Positions 40,199 to 48,604 of a stretch of DNA of 64,000 nt are shown one piece after another; the stretch's first letter is position 1, and each line of letters opens with the position of its first letter. The stretch is from positions 124,001-188,000 of the forward strand of contig NZ_FNJL01000008.1 in assembly GCF_900104515.1 (NCBI RefSeq), in the 5' to 3' direction. A model generated the notes under the pieces. That model had not been told where the DNA came from. It made no database searches and saw nothing but the letters and a program-made list of their open reading frames with translations. The DNA is from Paracidovorax cattleyae. Lineage in GTDB: Bacteria > Pseudomonadota > Gammaproteobacteria > Burkholderiales > Burkholderiaceae_C. A program made the translations under genes and the position numbers.

Positions 40199-40260
40199 CA
40201 TTCGTAATTCGTGTCAGGCAGCGTACCGGCTTGCTGCGGAGACAACAAGGTCTGAGCCCC

Positions 40261-41271
40261 ATGAAACTCGCCACCTACAAAGATGGTTCCCGCGACGGCC
40301 AGCTGGTCGTCGTCTCCCGCGACCTGGGCACGGCCCATTATGCGACCGGCATCGCGAGCCGCCTGCAGCAGGTGCTCGACGACTGGGGCTTCCTCGCCCC
40401 CCAGCTGCAGGACCTCTACGAGCAGCTCAACGCCGGCCGCGCGCCGCATGCCTTCCCCTTCGAGCCCGGGCGCTGCATGGCCCCGCTGCCGCGCGCCTGC
40501 CAGTGGGCGGACGGCTCCGCCTACATCAACCACGTCGAGCTGGTGCGAAAGGCGCGCAATGCCGAGGTGCCCGAGAGTTTCTATACCGATCCGCTCATGT
40601 ACCAGGGCGGCAGCGACGACTTCCTGGGCTCCTGCGACGACGTGGTGGTGCCGAGCGAAGCCATGGGCATCGATTTCGAGGCCGAGATCGCCGTGGTGAC
40701 CGGCGACGTGAAGATGGGCGCCACGCCCGAGCAGGCGCTCGACGGCATCCGGCTGGTGATGCTGGCCAACGACGTTTCCCTGCGCAACCTGATCCCGGCC
40801 GAGCTGGCCAAGGGCTTCGGCTTCTTCCAGTCCAAGCCCGCCACCGCCTTCAGCCCCGTGGCCGTCACGCTGGACGAACTGGGCGACGCCTGGGAAGGCG
40901 GCCGCCTGCACCTCACGCTGCAGTCCACCTGGAACGGCCGCAAGGTCGGCATGTGCGACGCCGGGCCCGAGATGACCTTCCATTTCGGGCAGTTGATCGC
41001 CCACATCTGCAAGACCCGCAACGTGCGCGCCGGCTCCATCGTGGGCAGCGGCACGGTCAGCAACCGTGGCGTGGAGCAGAACGGCCGCATGGAGTGGCCC
41101 AAGGGCTACAGCTGCATCGCCGAGAAGCGCTGCATCGAGACCATCCAGGACGGCAAGCCCTCCACCGAGTTCATGCAATTCGGCGACACCATCCGCATCG
41201 AGATGAAGAACAAGGCCGGCCAGAGCCTGTTCGGCGCCATCGACCAGGCGATCGCCAGCCCCGCCGCCTGA
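40261..41271 (+). CDS. Fumarylacetoacetate hydrolase (FAH) family protein
   Basis: A 336-residue FAH-fold hydrolase. The metal site is in DFEAEIAVVTGDV (ExE) and an upstream Glu, and the late signature is GSIVGSGTVSNRGVEQNG. Together with the N-terminal subdomain (MKLATYKDGSRDGQLVVVSRD), this resembles the aromatic-degradation FAH branch that cleaves fumarylpyruvate or fumarylacetoacetate analogues. Its neighbour on the other strand is an IclR regulator, a common partner in aromatic or dicarboxylate catabolism. The next gene starts 4 bases after its stop. Confidence 0.88.
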   Translation: MKLATYKDGSRDGQLVVVSRDLGTAHYATGIASRLQQVLDDWGFLAPQLQDLYEQLNAGRAPHAFPFEPGRCMAPLPRACQWADGSAYINHVELVRKARNAEVPESFYTDPLMYQGGSDDFLGSCDDVVVPSEAMGIDFEAEIAVVTGDVKMGATPEQALDGIRLVMLANDVSLRNLIPAELAKGFGFFQSKPATAFSPVAVTLDELGDAWEGGRLHLTLQSTWNGRKVGMCDAGPEMTFHFGQLIAHICKTRNVRAGSIVGSGTVSNRGVEQNGRMEWPKGYSCIAEKRCIETIQDGKPSTEFMQFGDTIRIEMKNKAGQSLFGAIDQAIASPAA

Positions 41272-41275
41272 CGCC

Positions 41276-42358
41276 ATGACCCTGCCCGCCGCCTTGCGCC
41301 GGCTGGCCGCCGCCGGGCTCCTCTGCCTGGCGTGGCCGTCCGTGGTCCCGGCACAGCCTGCCCTGGCGCCCGTGCCCGCCGCCGTGCCGGCGTCCGCGCC
41401 CGCTTCCGCATCGGCCTCCGCTGCCCGCCCCGCGGCCCCGGTGCCCGCACCGGCCCGTGCGGCCCGGCGCGCCGACTGCCCCCCGTTGCCGAAGCCGCTC
41501 GATCCCGCCGGCATTCCCCAGGCGCTGCAGAAGGCCCGCGACCGCGGTCTGCTGTGGCGCGTGGAAAAAGACGGGCGCACCAGCTGGCTCTACGGCACGG
41601 TGCATGCCGCCCGGCGCGGCTGGATGCTGCCCGGTCCCACGGTGATGGCCGCCGTCCGTGCCAGCGACCGCGTGGCGCTGGAGATGGACCTGCTGGACCC
41701 CACGGTGATGCAGAAGCTGCAGGCCGCCCTGCGCAAACCGGCGGACGCCCCGCCGCTGCCGCCCGACCTGGAACGCCGCCTGGCCGCGCAGCGCGATGCC
41801 GCCTGCGCCGACCCCTCCATGCTGGAGATGCGGCCCGAGCTGCAGGTGTCGTCGCTGGTGGTGATGTCCGCGCGGCGCGAGGGATTCGATCCGGCCTATG
41901 GCATCGACTTCGTGCTGGCCGGGCTGGCCCGCGGGCTGCACAAGCCCGTGGTGTCGCTGGAGTCGGTCGATCTGCAGGTGCAGGTGCTGGCGTCCGACGA
42001 TCCGAAGGAAACCGCTGCCGCCGTCGCCTCGGGGCTCGACCAGCTGGAAAACCATTCCGCGCGCGACACCCTCACCACGCTCGCCACGGCCTGGTCCGAC
42101 GGCCGCGCCAACCTGCTGGAAACCTACGGCCAGTGGTGCGACTGCCAGCGCACCCCCGAGGAGCGCCAGTCCTTCGAACAGCTGGTGGTGGCGCGCAACC
42201 CGGGCATGGCGCGCGCCATCGTGGCCGAGCATCGCGCGGGCCACAGCTTGTTCGCGGCCGTGGGCGCGCTGCACATGGTGGGCCCCCAGGGCCTGCCGAT
42301 CATGCTGGCCCGCGAGGGCTTCCGGGTTGAGCGCGTGGAATGGCCCGCCCAGCCCTGA
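41276..42358 (+). CDS. TraB/GumN-family protein
   Basis: A 360-residue protein with a signal peptide (cleavage near residue 27, VVPAQP) and a Pro/Ala-rich stretch to residue 65. The TraB/GumN domain follows: LWRVEKDGRTSWLYGTVHAAR with the conserved GT(x)H, ALEMDLLDP, and the C-terminal segment HSLFAAVGALHMVGPQGLPIML with a second GxxH. These His/Glu residues are thought to bind metal, and relatives are metalloprotease-like. The start overlaps the FAH operon (4-base gap), so it is transcribed with it. Confidence 0.87.
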   Translation: MTLPAALRRLAAAGLLCLAWPSVVPAQPALAPVPAAVPASAPASASASAARPAAPVPAPARAARRADCPPLPKPLDPAGIPQALQKARDRGLLWRVEKDGRTSWLYGTVHAARRGWMLPGPTVMAAVRASDRVALEMDLLDPTVMQKLQAALRKPADAPPLPPDLERRLAAQRDAACADPSMLEMRPELQVSSLVVMSARREGFDPAYGIDFVLAGLARGLHKPVVSLESVDLQVQVLASDDPKETAAAVASGLDQLENHSARDTLTTLATAWSDGRANLLETYGQWCDCQRTPEERQSFEQLVVARNPGMARAIVAEHRAGHSLFAAVGALHMVGPQGLPIMLAREGFRVERVEWPAQP

Positions 42359-42386
42359 ATTTTCACGACGACAACAGGAGACAACC

Positions 42387-43364
42387 ATGCACCGCAGAAC
42401 CCTGCTGGGGAGCGCCGCCGCCGCGGCCGCCCTGGCCGTCCAGCCCTGGGCGCGCGCCCAGTCCGACTACCCCGGCCAGCCCATCCGCTGGGTGGTGCCG
42501 TACCCGCCCGGCGGCGGCACCGACGTGCTCGCCCGCACCGTGGCCGAGGCGCTGCGCACCCCGCTGGGCCAGCAGATCGTGGTGGACAACCGCCCCGGCG
42601 CCTCCACCAACATCGGCGCGCAGATCGTCGCCACCGCCAGGCCGGACGGCTACACGCTGATGTCGGCCGACAACGCCCTGCTGGCCTACAACGAACACTT
42701 GTTCAGCAAGCTGCCGTTCAGCCCGGAAAAGGACTTCACCTACATCGGCGGCCTCTCGCGCTTCCCGCTCGCGCTGGTGGTGCACCCGGGCTTCGAGGCA
42801 CGCACCTTCCAGGAATTCATCGCGTATGCGCGCGCCAACCCCGGCAAGCTGAACTACGCGTCGCCGGGCAACGGATCGCCCCACCACCTGGCGATGGAGA
42901 TGTTCAAGAACCGCACCAAGACCTTCCTGACCCACATCCCCTACCGCGGCGCGGCCCCGGCGCTGCAGGACGTGATGGGCGGGCAGGTGCCGTGCATGTT
43001 TCTGGACCTGGCCGCCGGCCTGCCGGTGATCCAGTCGGGCAAGGTGCGCGCGCTCGCCATCGGCTCGGGCCGCCGCGCAGCGCGCCTGCCCCAGGTGCCC
43101 ACGCTGGCCGAAGTGGGCGTGCCCGATGCCGAGGTCTATGCCTTCCAGGGCGTGCTCGGCCCGGCGGGCCTGCCGCCGGCCATCGTCGGCCGCCTGAACG
43201 GCGAGATCAACAAGGCCCTGGCCACGCCCACCGTCGTCCAGCGCATGCAGGATTTCGGGATGGAGGCGCTGCCCGGCGCGCCCGAGCAGTTCCGCGCGAT
43301 GGCGCGCGCCGAGGCGAAGCGCTGGGGGCCGATCATCCAGGCGGCCGGCGTGAAGCTGGACTGA
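42387..43364 (+). CDS. Bug/TctC-type periplasmic binding protein
   Basis: A 325-residue extracytoplasmic receptor of the Bug family, abundant in Burkholderiales. It has a signal peptide (to ARAQ, residue 25), the N-terminal motif YPGQPIRWVVPYPPGGGTDVLAR, and VVDNRPGASTNIGAQIVATA, the loop that binds carboxylated ligands through bridging waters. No TctA/TctB membrane genes are nearby, as is usual for orphan Bug genes. It lies 28 bases after the TraB/GumN gene with AGGAG in front, so it is the last gene of the IclR-controlled set. Confidence 0.9.
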   Translation: MHRRTLLGSAAAAAALAVQPWARAQSDYPGQPIRWVVPYPPGGGTDVLARTVAEALRTPLGQQIVVDNRPGASTNIGAQIVATARPDGYTLMSADNALLAYNEHLFSKLPFSPEKDFTYIGGLSRFPLALVVHPGFEARTFQEFIAYARANPGKLNYASPGNGSPHHLAMEMFKNRTKTFLTHIPYRGAAPALQDVMGGQVPCMFLDLAAGLPVIQSGKVRALAIGSGRRAARLPQVPTLAEVGVPDAEVYAFQGVLGPAGLPPAIVGRLNGEINKALATPTVVQRMQDFGMEALPGAPEQFRAMARAEAKRWGPIIQAAGVKLD

Positions 43365-43477
43365 CGATTCCCACCCTGTAGGCCGGCGCCGCGAACCCGG
43401 CGCCCTGGCCGCGCGGCCCGGGGGAATTGCGCTACGGTGGAGTGTTGTCCGACCGACTCCACGAAAGCACATTCCCC

Positions 43478-44173
43478 ATGGCAAGCACGCGCATCCTGAT
43501 GGTTCTCACGTCCCATGACCGCCTCGGCGACACCGGCAAGAAAACCGGATTCTGGCTCGAAGAATTCGCCGCACCGTACTACGTGTTCAAGGACGCGGGC
43601 GCTGAGATCACCCTCGCATCCCCGGAAGGCGGCCAGCCGCCGCTCGACCCCAAGAGCGACGACGAGAGCGCCCAGACCGACGCCACGCGCCGATTCAAGG
43701 CCGATGCCGACGCGCAGCAGCAGCTCGCCACCACCGTGCCCCTCGCCAGCGTGCGCGCCGGAGATTTCGACGCCGTGTTCTATCCCGGCGGCCACGGCCC
43801 GCTGTGGGACCTGGCCCAAGACGCGCAATCCATCGCGCTGATCGAAAAAACGTTTGCGGCGAAGAAGCCGCTGGCCCTGGTCTGCCACGCCCCCGGCGTG
43901 CTGCGCCACGCCAAGGCACCGGACGGCCAGCCGCTGGTCAAGGGCCGCAAGGTCACGGGCTTCACCAACAGCGAGGAAGAGGGCGTGCAGCTCACGCAGG
44001 TGGTGCCGTTCCTGGTGGAAGACATGCTCAAAGCCAACGGCGGCGAGTACGCCAAGGGCGCGGACTGGGCGCCGTTCGTGCTGACGGATGGGATGCTGGT
44101 GACGGGGCAGAATCCGGCGTCGTCGGAGGGGGCGGCGAAGGCGTTGTTGCAACTGCTGGGGTGGTGCTGTTGA
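43478..44173 (+). CDS. DJ-1/PfpI-family protein (Hsp31-like class I glutamine amidotransferase fold), complete copy
   Basis: A 231-residue protein. The nucleophile elbow is LALVCHAPGVLR with the reactive Cys and following His; AVFYPGGHGPLWDLAQD supplies the other active-site residues, and FWLEEFAAPYYVFKDAG is the typical N-terminal segment with the acidic residue that tunes the Cys. It resembles Hsp31/YajL-type chaperones and glyoxalase III enzymes. About 500 bases of its 3' part are duplicated at 44981-45476 with 10 differences in roughly 163 residues. The C-terminus ends WCC where the duplicate ends after LLG. Confidence 0.9.
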   Translation: MASTRILMVLTSHDRLGDTGKKTGFWLEEFAAPYYVFKDAGAEITLASPEGGQPPLDPKSDDESAQTDATRRFKADADAQQQLATTVPLASVRAGDFDAVFYPGGHGPLWDLAQDAQSIALIEKTFAAKKPLALVCHAPGVLRHAKAPDGQPLVKGRKVTGFTNSEEEGVQLTQVVPFLVEDMLKANGGEYAKGADWAPFVLTDGMLVTGQNPASSEGAAKALLQLLGWCC

Positions 44174-44265
44174 ATCGCCCCGGATTTCGAGGAGGCTCAA
44201 CACTCTCGGAGGAATGAGCTATGAGCAAGTCGAACGGGCCGCTTTGCAGAGTCCTCAGCACGCGG

Positions 44266-44928
44266 TCAGGCCACGACGTTGACCACCGCTGCATAGTGGC
44301 TCGCCGTTCCACCCAGCACGAACAGGTGCCAGACCCCATGCGCGTGGCGATAGCCGGCGCGATTGACGTAGAAGACCGTGCCCACCGTGTAGAGGGCTGC
44401 GCCGGCGAGCAGCCACCGCAGCCCTCCGGCGTCGATCCGGGCAAGCAGTGGCACGGCAGCGACCACCATGGCCCAGCCCATGCCCATGTAGAGCGGCAGG
44501 GGTGGTGCCGGAGAAGCGACGCCCAGTTCGCGCACCATGCCCAGCAAGGCGATGCTCCACACCGCCACCAGGACGGCCCAGTCCCAGGGACCTCGCGCCG
44601 CGACCAGGGCGAAGGGGGTGTAGCTGCCGGCAATGAGCAGGTAGATGGCGCAGTGGTCCGCCCGTTGCCACCACAGCTTCGCCTGCCCATGCGCGCTGTG
44701 GAAAAAGGTGGATGCGGCATACAGTGCCACGCAGGACAGCGCAAAAACCAGCCCACCCGCGATCTTGCCCACGTCCCCGCTGGGCAGGCTGACGATGAGC
44801 ATGAGGGGAACGCCTGGAACAGCCAGCGCGAACCCCAGCAAATGGGTGCAGGTGTTGAAGCGTTCGCCGGGGCGTATTTCCATGGAGCAGCGGTGAATTG
44901 GCGCCAGTGAATCAGCCGGGCGTGACAT
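44266..44928 (-). CDS. Hemolysin III / YqfA-like (PAQR-type) membrane protein
   Basis: A 220-residue seven-helix protein of the HlyIII/PAQR superfamily. It has ERFNTCTHLLGFAL in the first helix, STFFHSAHGQAKLWWQRADHCAIYLLIAGSYTP with the conserved Ser, His and Asp, and a C-terminal HGVWHLFVLGGTASHY carrying the two zinc-ligand His residues. Start is taken as 44928; ATG 44883 (MEIRPGERFN) is closer to the family start and is a real alternative. The gene is embedded between two copies of the pfpI sequence. Confidence 0.85.
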   Translation of the reverse strand: MSRPADSLAPIHRCSMEIRPGERFNTCTHLLGFALAVPGVPLMLIVSLPSGDVGKIAGGLVFALSCVALYAASTFFHSAHGQAKLWWQRADHCAIYLLIAGSYTPFALVAARGPWDWAVLVAVWSIALLGMVRELGVASPAPPLPLYMGMGWAMVVAAVPLLARIDAGGLRWLLAGAALYTVGTVFYVNRAGYRHAHGVWHLFVLGGTASHYAAVVNVVA

Positions 44929-44980
44929 GGGGATGAAGAAAAGGGTCAGTCCATGCGGTATCCGCCAGACGGGATTGGCG

Positions 44981-45476
44981 CGCCCAGACCGATGCCACGG
45001 GCCGCTTCAAGGCCGATGCCGATGCACAGCAGCAGCTCGCCACCACCGTACCGCTCGCCAGCGTGCGCGCCGGAGACTTCGACGCCGTGTTCTACCCCGG
45101 CGGCCACGGCCCGCTGTGGGACCTGGCCGAAGACGCGCAATCCATCGCGCTGATCGAAAAGACGTTCGCTGCCAAGAAGCCGCCGGCCCTGGTCTGCCAC
45201 GCCCCCGGCGTGCTGCGCCACGCCAAGGCGCCGGGCGGCGAGCCGCTGGTGAAGGGACGCAAAGTGACGGGCTTCACCAACAGCGAGGAAGAGGGCGTGC
45301 AGCTCACGCAGGTGGTGCCGTTCCTGGTGGAGGACATGCTCAAGACCAACGGCGGCGAATACCCCAAGGGCGCGGACTGGGCGCCGTTCGTGCTGACGGA
45401 TGGGGCGTTGGTGACGGGGCAGAATCCGGCGTCGTCGGAGCCGGCGGCGAAGGCGATGTTGCAGTTGTTGGGGTGA
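44981..45476 (+). pseudogene. 5'-truncated duplicate of the DJ-1/PfpI gene
   Basis: From 44981 the sequence matches the complete copy from about 43669 to its end: AQTDAT.RFKADADAQQQL, then the PGGHGPLWDL, VCHAPGV and FTNSEEEGVQLTQVV segments. The first 64 codons are missing. Upstream the frame closes at a TGA (44934-44936), and there is no ATG before the conserved part; the first in-frame start is GTG 45063. About 94% protein identity over the shared part points to a recent duplication. Unlikely to give an active protein. Confidence 0.85.
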
Positions 45477-45530
45477 GGCTGCCGGGGCCGAGAACAGGAT
45501 TGCTGCTTGGTCCTGTAAACTCATCACAGC

Positions 45531-45872
45531 ATGTATCACGGCACCGGTATCTACTCGGTTTCTGAGGCTTCACGGCTCATCGCCGTGGACAATCGGGACA
45601 TCCGCCGCTGGCTCTTCGGTTACCACTACCGCAAGACTGCCGGCGACGCCTCGTCGCGCGTGGACATTCCCCCGCTATGGACGACTCAGCTCGTAGATGA
45701 GCACTTCGACGAAGACGTCATCGGTTTCCATGACCTGCTGGAACTGCGCTTCATTCGCGAGTTCATGCGCAATGGCGTATCGTTGAGTGTGGTGCGTCGC
45801 TGTCTTGCCAGTGCTCGCGATCTATACGGCGTATCTCACCCTGAGGAAAGCCTCAAGCGGACCGTGCATTGA
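45531..45872 (+). CDS. Shortened MerR-like/DUF433-type antitoxin protein
   Basis: A 113-residue protein. GIYSVSEASRLIAVDNRDIRRWLFG is a MerR-like HTH, and IGFHDLLELRFIREFMRNGVSLSVVRRCL is the segment typical of antitoxins paired with PIN-like toxins (DUF433-containing, usually about 200-230 residues). The frame stops early after HPEESLKRTVH, where relatives continue into the DUF433 domain, so a deletion is likely. The stop overlaps a TTG start of the next gene (TTGA, 45869-45872), preserving translational coupling. GC is lower than in the flanks. Confidence 0.6.
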   Translation: MYHGTGIYSVSEASRLIAVDNRDIRRWLFGYHYRKTAGDASSRVDIPPLWTTQLVDEHFDEDVIGFHDLLELRFIREFMRNGVSLSVVRRCLASARDLYGVSHPEESLKRTVH

Positions 45873-46114
45873 ACTTCCTGTTCGACAACAACATGCCGCC
45901 CGGCAAGTGGGTGGCCGGCATCGCATCCATCAGCAATGCCCGGTTCGCAGATAACCAAATGGGAGAAATCGTTCACCTGTCAGAAAGGTTCAAGCCGAAT
46001 ACGCCAGATGTGGAGCGGCTGGAAGTTCTGGGGCAGGAGCGTGGGCAGTGGACGATCATTTCGCAAGATGCTTTCCGCAAGCGCAATGGGACCGGCAAAT
46101 TCAAGCAGATCTAG
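45869..46114 (+). pseudogene. Shortened PIN-like toxin gene of a toxin-antitoxin pair
   Basis: An 81-residue frame starting at TTG 45869. MNFLFDNNMPPGKWVAGIA, EIVHLSERFKPNTPDVERLE and WTIISQDAFRKRNG follow the N-terminal half of PIN-like toxins of the DUF5615 type, including the first conserved Asp and the ISxD motif. The typical second half (a GLSVFxL.KGW region and WWP) is absent; the sequence jumps to TGKFKQI, which resembles the family C-terminus. An in-frame internal deletion of about 60-70 codons is the simplest reading. A functional toxin is unlikely. Confidence 0.55.
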
Positions 46115-46256
46115 CTTGTGCAGCAGCACAGTCAGCGGCGCCTGGTCAGTCAACCGGTAGCCACCGCCCAATCCAGCCGCTGCCGCGGCCACTTCAACAT
46201 CTCCTGCTCACCACGGTGGTGCGCTCTATGCAATGAAGAGCCAGAAGGGTTGTGTG

Positions 46257-46566
46257 ATCCGCGCTCATCCGTACAACAACCTCGCCGGCCACGTCACCAG
46301 CACCGGAAACGCCACCATCAAAAACATCATCGCGAACTTCGCCAGCATGAACGGCCAGACGCCGCGGGACCATCACCAGCGAGTCGCCGCGCAGCTGGCC
46401 GCTCAGCACGCGCCAGAGGTCGTAGAGCAGGAAGGCCGCGGCCGATGCCGGTGTTGAAGGCGTAGCGCAGCACGACGTTGCCGAACACCATCGCCACCAT
46501 CACCGCCAGCGCGCCGGCCATGAGGAAATCCAGCAGCCGGCAATAGCGGTCCATCCATCGTTCCAT
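46257..46566 (-). pseudogene. Fused remnants of TRAP transporter genes dctQ and dctM
   Basis: On the minus strand, MERWMDRYCRLLDFLMAGAL, AVMVAMVFGNVVLRYAFNTG from 46566 is a DctQ (small permease) N-terminus. A change of frame near 46440 leads to AAFLLYDLWRVLSGQLRGDSL, a DctQ C-terminal helix. Then in yet another frame GVWPFMLAKFAMMFLMVAF and PVLVTWPARLLYG, stop at 46265, is the C-terminal end of DctM (large permease). The middle of dctQ and nearly all of dctM (about 400 residues) are gone. This was the membrane part of a sugar-acid or dicarboxylate TRAP uptake system. Confidence 0.75.
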
Positions 46567-46593
46567 GGTTGTGTCTCCTGAGGGGCGTGTGCG

Positions 46594-47781
46594 TCAGAGG
46601 CTGGGGCCGTCCAGCAGGCCGCGCGCGGCCAGGTGGTTGATGAAGGCACGCATGCCGAACTGCCAGGGCGGCGCGGTCTCGCTGTGGGTGACGCGGTTGC
46701 GCAGCACGCCCAGGCGGGCGCTGCGGATGGTGACCTCGTCGCCCAGTTGGTGGGTGAAGCCGGCGCCGGGTTCGCCCCGGTCTTCGATGGGCGCGAAGAG
46801 CGTGCCGAGGAACAGCATGAAGCCGTCCGGGTACTGGTGCGCGGCCAGGGTCTGGGCGACGATGTCCGCCGGATCGCGGCTGATGCTGGCCATGGTGTTG
46901 ATGCCGCGCATGGTGAAGCCGTCGGTGCCGCGCACCTCCAGGTGAACGGTCTCGCGGCGCACGTCGTCCATGCCGAAGCTGCCGTCGAACAGCCGGATGA
47001 AGGGGCCGATGGCGCAGGAGGCGTTGTTGTCCTTGGCCTTGCCGAGCAGCAGGGCGCTGCGGCCCTCGATGTCGCGCAGGTTGACGTCGTTGCCGAGCGT
47101 GGCGCCCACGATGTCGCCGCGGCCGTTCACGGCCAGCACCACCTCGGGCTCGGGGTTGTTCCAGGCCGAATCGGCGCGGATGCCGATCTCCTGCCCGGTG
47201 CCGACGGAGGCCAGGACGGGGGCCTTGGTGAACACTTCGGCATCGGGGCCGATGCCGACTTCCAGGTACTGGGACCACAGGCCCTGCTGCTGCAACAGGG
47301 TCTTCAGCGCCATGGCCTTGTCGGAGCCGGGGCGGATGTCCGCGAGGTTCTCGCCGATCAGCGCCTGCACCTTGCCGCGCAGCTCCTGGGCGCGCGATGC
47401 GTCGCCGTGCGCCTGTTCCTCGATCACGCGCTCGACCATGCTGGCGGCGAACGTGACGCCCGCGGCCTTCACCACCTGCAGGTCGCAGGGCGCGAGCAGG
47501 AAGGGGCGCGCAGCATCGCGGGTGCCGAGCCGGCTGTTGCCCAGCAAGTCTTCCACCGCGCACAGGCGTTCGCCGATGACCTGGCGCGCCGCCTCGGCGG
47601 GCCGTTCCGCGTCGAGCAGGGTGCTCATGGTGGGGAAGGTGCGGCTGATGTCGAACACGCCTTCGGGGCGCAGTGCCACCACCGCCGGGCCGCCCTGCGG
47701 GCCGTCCGTCCAGGCCCGGGCCACCAGCGTGCCGGCCAGGCCGTCGTCGGGCAGCAGGTGGTTCTTGTCGTCGTCGTTCAT
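46594..47781 (-). CDS. Fumarylacetoacetate hydrolase family protein in a decayed sugar-acid locus
   Basis: A 395-residue FAH-fold protein, longer than the usual 280-330. The start at 47781 gives MNDDDKNHLLPDDGL. The hydrolase core has NNPEPEVVLAVNGRGDIVG (metal-binding ExE), GFTMRGINTMASISRDP and TLFAPIEDRGEPGAGFTHQLGDEVTI. It is the only intact gene between TRAP remnants (dctQ/dctM) and ilvD/edd and dctP remnants, so it once acted with a sugar-acid dehydratase, presumably on a 2-keto-3-deoxy or 2,4-diketo intermediate. Whether it still has a substrate in this strain is open. Confidence 0.85.
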   Translation of the reverse strand: MNDDDKNHLLPDDGLAGTLVARAWTDGPQGGPAVVALRPEGVFDISRTFPTMSTLLDAERPAEAARQVIGERLCAVEDLLGNSRLGTRDAARPFLLAPCDLQVVKAAGVTFAASMVERVIEEQAHGDASRAQELRGKVQALIGENLADIRPGSDKAMALKTLLQQQGLWSQYLEVGIGPDAEVFTKAPVLASVGTGQEIGIRADSAWNNPEPEVVLAVNGRGDIVGATLGNDVNLRDIEGRSALLLGKAKDNNASCAIGPFIRLFDGSFGMDDVRRETVHLEVRGTDGFTMRGINTMASISRDPADIVAQTLAAHQYPDGFMLFLGTLFAPIEDRGEPGAGFTHQLGDEVTIRSARLGVLRNRVTHSETAPPWQFGMRAFINHLAARGLLDGPSL

Positions 47782-47833
47782 GCTTCTCGTCCTCGAAATG
47801 GGGGGATGCATCGGGGCGCAGCGGCCCCGGCGC

Positions 47834-48295
47834 TCAGTGGTTGTGGCGGGGCGTCTGCCCGGCGATGCGGCGGAACTGCAGCGCGAAATCCAGCGTGGCG
47901 CCGTCGGCGAGCTGGCCCGTCTTCTCGCGGTAGAGCGCCTCCCTGGGCGAGCGGCTGGCGGGCACGGGCGGCGGCGGCGGGCGATTTCGTCTTCGGGCAG
48001 CAGCGCGTTGCAGGAATTCTTCCTCGTTGATCTCGCCGGCCGCCAGCATGCGGCGGCTGCGCCAGATCACGGTGCCCGAGCCCACCAGTTCGTTGTCGTG
48101 CCAGCCGTCGAGCATCGTCCCGCCCGAGAGCACGATGGCGGGGATGTCGGCGGTGGAGGCGGCCATGATGCCGGCCGGCGTGGTTTTGTCGCTGCCGGTG
48201 GTCAGCACCACCGCGTCGATGGGGTAGCCGTAGGGGATCTCGGCCAGGCCCAGGCAGGAGAGGTTGCGGTCCAGCGCGGCGGCTTGGCGCGCATC
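47834..48295 (-). pseudogene. IlvD/Edd-family sugar-acid dehydratase remnant
   Basis: LDRNLSCLGLAEIPYGYPID, AVVLTTGSDKTTPAGIMAAS and ADIPAIVLSGGTMLDGWHDN with INEEEFLQRAA belong to the N-terminal third of L-arabonate-type dehydratases. It then breaks into a Pro/Arg-rich stretch and resumes with ALYREKTGQLADGATLDFAL and QFRRIAGQTPRHNH, the C-terminal end (family: PRxNH). More than 300 residues are missing. The Fe-S ligand Cys in the family motif TTGCDKTTP is Ser here. The 5' end is fused out of frame to the dctP start. Confidence 0.8.
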
Positions 48296-48483
48296 TTGCC
48301 GCCGCTCCTGGCTGCGAGGACCTCGTCGAGGTGCCGCGAAGCCCGGGCCTGCGGATGGTCTTCGGTGATGCCGGTGCCGATCTTGAAAGTGCGCTCGCGC
48401 ACCTGCGCCATGGCGGGCGTGGCCAGCACGGCCGCCAGGGCGGTGGCCAGCGCGAACGTCTTGAAGGCTGCGTGGAATTGCAT
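48290..48483 (-). pseudogene. dctP (TRAP binding protein) 5' remnant
   Basis: The first 65 codons of a TRAP periplasmic receptor remain: signal peptide ending TPAMAQ, then TFKIGTGITEDHPQARASRH and LDEVLAARSGGKMRA. A good ribosome-binding site (AGGAGAC) precedes the ATG at 48483, so the start and probably the promoter are still present. The coding sequence then runs out of frame into the dehydratase remnant near 48290. It is divergent from an intact LysR regulator. Confidence 0.8.
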
Positions 48484-48604
48484 GGTGTCTTGTCTCCTGT
48501 GGATGTTCTTGGGTGTCGCGGGGTGCAGACTAGGGGGCGGTGCCCGTGGCGTCCAATCAGTGTTTTTCCACGGGGCATTCCTTCCAGTTATCGGTCACCC
48601 CAAA

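Noticed and set aside
44176-44265. Sequence GGAGGCTCAACACTCTCGGAG-like followed by an ATG at 44221, reminiscent of the start of an IS transposase gene
   Set aside because: Only a few codons precede the antisense hlyIII sequence and no transposase or terminal repeats were seen; too short to call a mobile element remnant.
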